Shown here: piece by piece, positions 59,374 to 64,000 of the stretch
How positions within the stretch are numbered: position 1 is the stretch's first letter
Layout: every line of letters begins with the position of its first letter
Assembly: GCF_020907985.1 (NCBI RefSeq)
Contig: NZ_JAJJPA010000009.1
Span: 124,001 to 188,000 of the forward strand
Length of the DNA: 64,000 nt
Direction: 5' to 3'
DNA from: Kitasatospora humi
GTDB lineage: Bacteria > Actinomycetota > Actinomycetes > Streptomycetales > Streptomycetaceae
Program-made: the position numbers and the translations under genes
Notes under the pieces: model-generated
The model's input: only the letters and a program-made list of their open reading frames with translations
The model's database searches: none
Told to the model about the DNA's origin: nothing

Positions 59374-59407
59374 TGCGAATAGCTTGCAATAGCAACCCTA
59401 CTGCAAG
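59374..59407. promoter_or_regulatory. Repeats and dyad upstream of the MFS gene
   Basis: TTGCGAATAGC and TTGCAATAGC are adjacent direct repeats. CTTGCA (59383-59388) and TGCAAG (59402-59407) form a dyad with 13 bases between. In GC-rich DNA this AT-rich cluster, 13-46 bases before the ATG, is a likely regulator or promoter site. Confidence 0.45.
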
Positions 59408-59465
59408 CCTTTCGGGATCTCGGCGGTGCCGGCCTACCTGATGAGCTGAACCGCTGGCGAGCGCC

Positions 59466-60023
59466 TCACTTCGCCACGGCGGCGCTCCACTCGGCCACGG
59501 TGGTCACCTCCGCCATTCGGGGGAACACCTTCGCGGTGAGCACCCGGTGCACCTCGGGGTCGGGGTCCAGGCAGCCGTCGGCCGGCACGGTCAGCTGGAA
59601 GTCCAGGTCGGCCGCCTGCTGCAGGGTCGCGTACACCACGCCGCTGGTGGCGATGCCGGTGAGCACCAGGTGATCGATCCCGCCGGACCGGAGCACCACT
59701 TCGAGGTCGCTGCCCGTGAAGGCGCTCGCCCGCTTCTTGTTGACCACGACGTCGCCCGGCCGTGCCCCGAGCGCCGGGTGCAGCCGAGTGGTCGGATGGC
59801 CCTCGGTGAACATGCCGGACGGTATCGCCGAGAGCGCCTTGTTCCGGCGGTTAAGCTCCTGGTACCCGGGCCGGAACGCGACCATGACGAAGATCGGCGG
59901 GATCCCGGCCGTCCGGGCCGCGTCGATCGCCTCGCGCAGCCGCGGCACATAGCCCGGGTCCTTGACGAAGAAGTCCACGATGCCCTGCTGGACATCCATC
60001 ACGAGCAGCGCTGAACGCGACAT
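59466..60023 (-). CDS. Isochorismatase-fold protein with the cysteine site changed
   Basis: 185 residues. SALLVMDVQQGIVDFF gives the first catalytic Asp and VVNKKRASAFTGSDL the Lys of the isochorismatase/nicotinamidase family. The third site, usually a cysteine near GxATxxCV, reads GIATSGVVYATLQQAAD with valine. TSGVV variants are a known branch of the fold. Hydrolysis by a cysteine nucleophile is therefore unlikely and function is open. ATG 60023 has GGGAGG 5 bases upstream. Confidence 0.88.
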   Translation of the reverse strand: MSRSALLVMDVQQGIVDFFVKDPGYVPRLREAIDAARTAGIPPIFVMVAFRPGYQELNRRNKALSAIPSGMFTEGHPTTRLHPALGARPGDVVVNKKRASAFTGSDLEVVLRSGGIDHLVLTGIATSGVVYATLQQAADLDFQLTVPADGCLDPDPEVHRVLTAKVFPRMAEVTTVAEWSAAVAK

Positions 60024-60087
60024 CCAGGCCTCCCTTGGGTCTGCCGTCCGGGTCCGCCGTCCGACCACGTCCAGGACCGGTGGTCCA

Positions 60088-60954
60088 TCAGTTCCCGGCC
60101 AGCACGGCCAAGGTCGCCCCGAGCGGCAGTGAGAGTTTCACGGCAGCCAGGTCGTCACCGCGGGTGGCTCCCTGGTTCACGATCGCGACGGGCTTGCCGT
60201 CCCGCGCCGCCCGCCGGACGAACCGCAGGCCGGACATGACCGTCAGCGAGGAGCCGAGCACCAGCAGCGACCGCGCCGAATCCACGAGTCGGTAGCACAG
60301 TTCGACCCGGGGCTTGGGCACGTTCTCGCCGAAGAAGACCACATCGGGTTTGAGCACCCCGCCGCACTTGCGGCAGGACGCGACCCGGAAGTCCGACACC
60401 AGCCCCGGTGGGAGCTCGGCGTCGCCGTCCGGGTTGACGGCGGCGCCCGCGGCCCGGAATCCGGCGTTCAGCGCGTCCAACCGCCGGTCCAACTCCGCGC
60501 GAGTACTGGTGTGCCGGCAGTCGAGGCAGACCACCCGGTCCAGCCCGCCGTGCAACTCGACGGCATCGCGGGTGCCGGCCGCGTGGTGCAAGCCGTCCAC
60601 GTTCTGCGTGATCACCGCCGCCACCCGCCCGGACCGCCGCAACTCCTCGACGGCCCGGTGCCCGGCGTTGGGGGCGGCGCGGGCGATCGCCTGCCACCCC
60701 GCATGACTGCGCGCCCAGTACCGGCGCCGCGCTTCGGCGCTCCCCGTGAACTCCTGGTACGTCATCGGAGTGCCGCGACGCCGACTGCCCGTGACACCCC
60801 GGTAGTCGGGGATCCCCGACTCGGTGGACAGCCCCGCACCGCTCAGCACCACCACTCCCCGCTCGGCGAGCAGGCGGGCGAGGGCCGCGACCCCGTCGTC
60901 CTCCGGCGGGGCCGCATCGCGCGCGCGGTCGTCGACCGTTCCTGGCACACCCAT
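60088..60954 (-). CDS. Sir2-family NAD-dependent protein deacylase
   Basis: 288 residues. GVVVLSGAGLSTESGIPDYR is the NAD loop, VAAVITQNVDGLHHAAGT carries the QNVD motif and ELHGGLDRVVC the catalytic His. Cysteines CLDCRH and SCRKCGG form the zinc site. KPDVVFFGENVP is present. It removes acyl groups from lysines using NAD. ATG 60954 is preferred; the open frame upstream to 61383 is Arg-rich noise. It follows the isochorismatase-fold gene in the opposite order on the same strand, 64 bp apart. Confidence 0.94.
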   Translation of the reverse strand: MGVPGTVDDRARDAAPPEDDGVAALARLLAERGVVVLSGAGLSTESGIPDYRGVTGSRRRGTPMTYQEFTGSAEARRRYWARSHAGWQAIARAAPNAGHRAVEELRRSGRVAAVITQNVDGLHHAAGTRDAVELHGGLDRVVCLDCRHTSTRAELDRRLDALNAGFRAAGAAVNPDGDAELPPGLVSDFRVASCRKCGGVLKPDVVFFGENVPKPRVELCYRLVDSARSLLVLGSSLTVMSGLRFVRRAARDGKPVAIVNQGATRGDDLAAVKLSLPLGATLAVLAGN

Positions 60955-61172
60955 ACTCGCCAGGGTACGGCCCGGGCCGGGTGGCCGTACTGCCACCGAT
61001 CCGCGTCCCGCCGCGCCGCCGAGCCGAATCGAGCCCCCGACGGAACCGCACCACCCTCCATCGCCGCGCGGTACGCCGCCGCGCGTCACCGCCGCGCCGC
61101 GCCGCACGCCGCCGCGCCGCACGCCGCCGCGCCGCCCAGCACCGTTGGGCCCTGCGGCTCGGTCGCGCCGCG

Positions 61173-61451
61173 CTACTCGCCGCCGTCGTCGACCAGCCCG
61201 AACGCCTCGGGGAACGCCGTCAGGTAACGCTGCCGCTCGCCGGGGTCGGCCTCGGCAGCGATCTTGGAGACCACACCGGCCAGCCGCTCGCGCTGGTCTG
61301 GCGTCAGGTGGTCGAGGACGAACGCGATCCAGTCCAGCGTCTTGGCTGCTGCCCGGGGCTCGCCGTCCGCGTCGATGGAGCACTCCAGCAGCCAGGCGAG
61401 TTCGATGACGATCTCCGTCAGCGGCTTCACCAGCGGGTCGGTAGCAGTCAC
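61173..61451 (-). CDS. Small helical protein of unknown function
   Basis: 92 residues from GTG 61451. Predominantly helical and acidic (LTEIVIELAWLLECSIDADG, LDWIAFVLDHLTPDQRERLA). No signal or membrane segment, no known motif. The amphipathic pattern and codon usage look genuine, but the ribosome binding site is poor. A GCC/GCG-rich low-complexity stretch (about 61010-61150) separates it from the Sir2 gene. Confidence 0.65.
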   Translation of the reverse strand: MTATDPLVKPLTEIVIELAWLLECSIDADGEPRAAAKTLDWIAFVLDHLTPDQRERLAGVVSKIAAEADPGERQRYLTAFPEAFGLVDDGGE

Positions 61452-61538
61452 GGCAGAGAAATCTAGCCGACGCCGGTCCTCCCCACTACCGGCTGGTAGG
61501 AAGGACCGGCGTGCTGTCGGGGATCGGGTGTCGCCGGA

Positions 61539-63203
61539 TCAGCCGTGCAGGTAGACGATGCCGGTCTCGTTCAACCGCCACAACTGGTCGGCAGCGCCGG
61601 TGTCGGGCTGCAACTGGACCTCGGGGTTGCCGGCGCCGTCGGTCGCGCTGCCGATGGTGGCGACCAGGCCGGGGTTCTGTGCCGAAGCCACCGCGTACCA
61701 GCCGTTGCCCTTGGGTTCGAAGAGCCAGCGCTGGTTGCCGCCGCCGTTGCAGGACCACTGCTCCAACTCGACGCCGGCGGCGGCCGTGCCGCCGCGGGCG
61801 TCCAGGCACATGTTCCGGTTGCCGGAGAAGTCGGCCTCGTAGGCGCCGCCGGAGCGGGCCTCGGTGACGAACGCCTGGTTGAGGCCGCCGTCGGCCGGAT
61901 AGCCGATCAGTGGCCGGCCGTTGGTGGAGTCCCCGTCCGTGCCGCCCCCGGAGAAGTCCATCACGTTGCCGTTGGCGGCGCTGGTCAGCTGGAACTGGCC
62001 GCCGTCGTCCACGCTGTCGGACCAGGCCGCACCTGGCGTGAGCGGCCGGATCGAGGTCCCGTCCTGCTGGTTGAGCGTGCAGTACGCCTCCGGCTGTGCC
62101 GGCTGGTCGTAGAACCGGGTCAGGCAGGCCGCCTCGCCCTGGTAGCCGGCGACCCGCAGGTGGTAGGACTGCCGGATCTCGTCCATGCAGATCAGCCCGC
62201 CGAGCAGGACCTTCATGTCGCAGCCGTTGCGGGTCAGTTCACTGACGTCGATCACATCGCCGTTGGTGTACTCGTAGGGCGAGGTGGTCCACTCCGCGCA
62301 GACCTCGTGGCCGTAGGAGACCCGCCGCTGGTCCAGGTAGCGCACTCCCGGCACCCGCTCCGCCGCCGAACGCAGTGCGTCGGAGAAGAGCGGCACCACC
62401 AGGTTGTGCCCCCAGGCGAGGTCCTCGGTGTAGGCCGGGCAGCCGTTGGCGATCTTGCCGAGGTAGTTGTCGGCCGCCGACCTGATGTCCCCGGTGATCG
62501 GCGTGAAGTACGACTGGTAGACCAACTGGTAGTCGCCGTCGGCGTATCCGGCCGCGTGCATGGTGTCGCGCACGTCGTCCAGCGCCGCCACCACCTTGGA
62601 CTGCACGGCCGCGGCGCGACGCTCGATCTCCGCGGTGCCGATGGTGTCGCGGCAGCCCTGCGGCTGGTTGACCGGGAAGTACTGGTTGAGGCAGGACTCC
62701 ATGATGCCGGTGAAGTCGAAGTCGTCGTTGGCGCCGATGGTGACCACCACCATCTTCACGTCGTTCGACTGCGCGATCTTCGCCAACTGGGCGTCCTGCT
62801 TGGGCTCCCCGTAGTCACCGCTGCCGCCCCCGGTGACGGCCGCGTACGACGGAATGGAGACCAGGTCGCCGGTCTGCGCGCCCGAACAGGCGATGTCGAA
62901 GGCGGTAGCCCCGGCGATGGCGGTGTCGAAGATCTCCGCCTTGGGGTTTCGGTGGCAGTAGTCGTTCGGACCGTCGGTGCCCGGGAAGTAGCCGTCGTTG
63001 GTGTCCGTGCCGGCTCCCTCCCCGGAGATGGCGCTGTCACCGAGCGAGACGATCGCCGCCGGGCCGCTGTGCGTCGTGCCGGCGGCGGGAGCGGGCCGGA
63101 CGGTGCCGGCCTGCGCTGCCGGAGCGGCGGCCAGGCCGGCGGTCGCCAGCGCCACCACCCCGGCCAGCGCGAGGAAGGGTTCGTACCTGCTCCGGTTGGT
63201 CAT
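61539..63203 (-). CDS. Secreted SGNH hydrolase with C-terminal ricin-type lectin domain
   Basis: 554 residues. The signal peptide (FLALAGVVALATAGLAAAPA) ends near residue 32. The SGNH domain has IVSLGDSAISGEGAGTDTND (block I Ser) and VVTIGANDDFDF (block III). Many cysteines suggest disulfides outside the cell. The last 150 residues carry beta-trefoil QxW repeats (NQRWLF, DQLWRL), a ricin-type lectin for carbohydrate binding. ATG 63203 has GGAGG 5 bases upstream. Probably a lipase/esterase acting on glycan- or surface-bound substrate. Confidence 0.92.
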   Translation of the reverse strand: MTNRSRYEPFLALAGVVALATAGLAAAPAAQAGTVRPAPAAGTTHSGPAAIVSLGDSAISGEGAGTDTNDGYFPGTDGPNDYCHRNPKAEIFDTAIAGATAFDIACSGAQTGDLVSIPSYAAVTGGGSGDYGEPKQDAQLAKIAQSNDVKMVVVTIGANDDFDFTGIMESCLNQYFPVNQPQGCRDTIGTAEIERRAAAVQSKVVAALDDVRDTMHAAGYADGDYQLVYQSYFTPITGDIRSAADNYLGKIANGCPAYTEDLAWGHNLVVPLFSDALRSAAERVPGVRYLDQRRVSYGHEVCAEWTTSPYEYTNGDVIDVSELTRNGCDMKVLLGGLICMDEIRQSYHLRVAGYQGEAACLTRFYDQPAQPEAYCTLNQQDGTSIRPLTPGAAWSDSVDDGGQFQLTSAANGNVMDFSGGGTDGDSTNGRPLIGYPADGGLNQAFVTEARSGGAYEADFSGNRNMCLDARGGTAAAGVELEQWSCNGGGNQRWLFEPKGNGWYAVASAQNPGLVATIGSATDGAGNPEVQLQPDTGAADQLWRLNETGIVYLHG

Positions 63204-63379
63204 CGAGCCTCCAAAAGCTCCTGGACCGAAGAAACCGTGCGGGCCACGCCAAAAAAACGTGATGCTTGCTCACATTCGGTGGCTCAATCCCATGGTTCCC
63301 GACCGGCAGGTCACCGACAAGGAGCGTGCACGGGCTTTCCGTTGCCGCACCCCGCGCACGCTCCAGCACCCGTGGCGCC

Positions 63380-63847
63380 TCAGTCCTCGGCCGGGTCCGC
63401 CTGGCGCAGCGTGCCGGTGGCGTAGGCGTAGGACAGCTGTACGAGCTGCCAGATGAGCTCCAACTCGGCGCGATCGCGCGGGCCGTAGATCAGGATGGAG
63501 TTCTGTTCGGGATGACGGACCCCCCAAGTGGCCTTCTCCACGTCGTCCTTGAACGTCTCGGGCAAGGTGATGTGCAGGCTGCCATCGTGGTGCGGGTGGA
63601 TGTGGGCCCATTCCCGGCCGCGTTGGAAGGCCTCGTCCGGTCCGCTGCCGATGCCCTCCGGGATGAACAGGGAGCGAGCGTGCGGGACCGAGGTCAGGGT
63701 GGGCGCCATGAAGACGAACGGCAGGGCGCGCATCCGCTGCCACAGCTCCTCCTGCAGCATCACCGGGGCGATCTGCGAGCGCTGGCTGTGCGGCGCCGGG
63801 CCGAAGACCTCCGGAACCGGTCCAGGACGGGTGGGCAGGTCGAGCAT
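63380..63847 (-). CDS. DUF5519 (luciferase-domain)-like protein
   Basis: 155 residues. HIHPHHDGSLHITLPETFKD and KATWGVRHPEQNSILIYGPR, with LELIWQLVQLSYAYATG at the end, match the pattern of the short family often labelled luciferase domain or DUF5519. Function unknown. ATG 63847 is chosen. The HIHPHHDGS histidine cluster could bind a metal; that is inference. Confidence 0.75.
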   Translation of the reverse strand: MLDLPTRPGPVPEVFGPAPHSQRSQIAPVMLQEELWQRMRALPFVFMAPTLTSVPHARSLFIPEGIGSGPDEAFQRGREWAHIHPHHDGSLHITLPETFKDDVEKATWGVRHPEQNSILIYGPRDRAELELIWQLVQLSYAYATGTLRQADPAED

Positions 63848-63917
63848 GGGGGGAGTCCTTTGCGTCGTTTGCCTTGACAAGCAGACTGACGATACGTCAA
63901 TCACGCGTGGTGCGAGC

Positions 63918-63956
63918 ATGGTTCTGGGGCGACCGGTGCGGCCGCCCCAGAACCAT
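63918..63956 (-). terminator. Strong terminator of a gene entering from the right
   Basis: ATGGTTCTGGGGCG (63918-63931) and CGCCCCAGAACCAT (63943-63956) form a perfect 14-bp stem with an 11-base loop, 12 bases beyond the minus-strand stop at 63969. Confidence 0.85.
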
Positions 63957-63968
63957 AGCGCGGGGATC

Positions 63969-64000
63969 CTACTGGTCGAGGCGGTTGCGGATGGCGGTCA
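63969..64000 (-). CDS. C-terminal end of a gene continuing past the window
   Basis: The minus strand reads TAIRNRLDQ then TAG (63969-63971), directly followed by a strong terminator. Only about 9 residues are inside, so no function can be given. Confidence 0.5.
   Translation of the reverse strand, partial: TAIRNRLDQ

Noticed and set aside
61010..61150. Possible Arg-rich ORF in the GCC/GCG stretch
   Set aside because: Simple-sequence composition is open in several frames at once; no start context or conserved motif.

Overview
The window is high-GC DNA with GTG and TTG starts, extensive 4-base gene overlaps and many families typical of filamentous actinomycetes: a SigB/F-type sigma factor, SpoIIE-type PP2C phosphatases with anti-sigma and STAS partners, a DUF6328-like membrane protein, a Methyltransf_19-type protein, a CDPS and a TTA codon in an exported enzyme. 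The best guess is a member of the Streptomycetaceae, probably from an accessory or chromosome-arm region, because decayed gene fragments are frequent. All family assignments come from reading motifs; no database search was possible.

Layout. 1-9350: a LysR/SDR/hydrolase group followed by secreted proteins, a methyltransferase, a neprosin-like protein and an XRE-TPR regulator. Relics of a serine resolvase, a LuxR-type ATPase, an NRPS condensation domain and a cupin lie between them. 9467-24560: a six-gene, tightly coupled minus-strand operon. It encodes two large synthases resembling polyunsaturated-fatty-acid / heterocyst-glycolipid type PKSs (NMO-like ER-KS-AT-ACP-KR and KS-AT-DH-PPTase), a free ACP, an alpha/beta hydrolase, a glycosyltransferase and a methyltransferase. 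I read this as a pathway for a glycosylated, methylated fatty-acid-like polyketide; it is the most promising system in the window.

25128-31544: secreted GH5 glycosidase, a beta-lactamase-fold hydrolase with a TTA codon at codon 5, a membrane protein, an SGNH esterase with its TetR regulator (a near-perfect operator lies upstream) and Hsp20. 31815-41509: a stress/partner-switching locus with a sigma factor, STAS protein, HAMP-array hybrid kinase, degenerate STAS protein, anti-sigma kinase, ANTAR-GAF-PAS-PP2C phosphatase and small membrane or basic proteins. 41623-46646: metabolic enzymes and a three-gene operon (small HTH protein, Clp-N-domain protein, serine hydrolase) driven by what looks like a leaderless promoter lying inside a large dyad, then a frameshifted glycosyltransferase.

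47122-55860: a PAS-GAF-PP2C-HATPase protein whose phosphatase domain has lost metal ligands, then a ROK regulator, a Gfo/Idh/MocA oxidoreductase and a sugar-type ABC importer that probably form one sugar-utilisation locus, followed by an esterase relic. 55966-64000: a 26-residue bL37-like ORF, a Cys-rich 55-residue protein behind a CsoR-like dyad, a perfect 22-bp inverted repeat, a cyclodipeptide synthase next to a convergent MFS transporter, an isochorismatase-fold protein, a Sir2 deacylase, a secreted SGNH-ricin protein, a DUF5519-like protein and the 3' end of one more gene. I saw no rRNA gene, intact tRNA gene, CRISPR array or intact insertion sequence.
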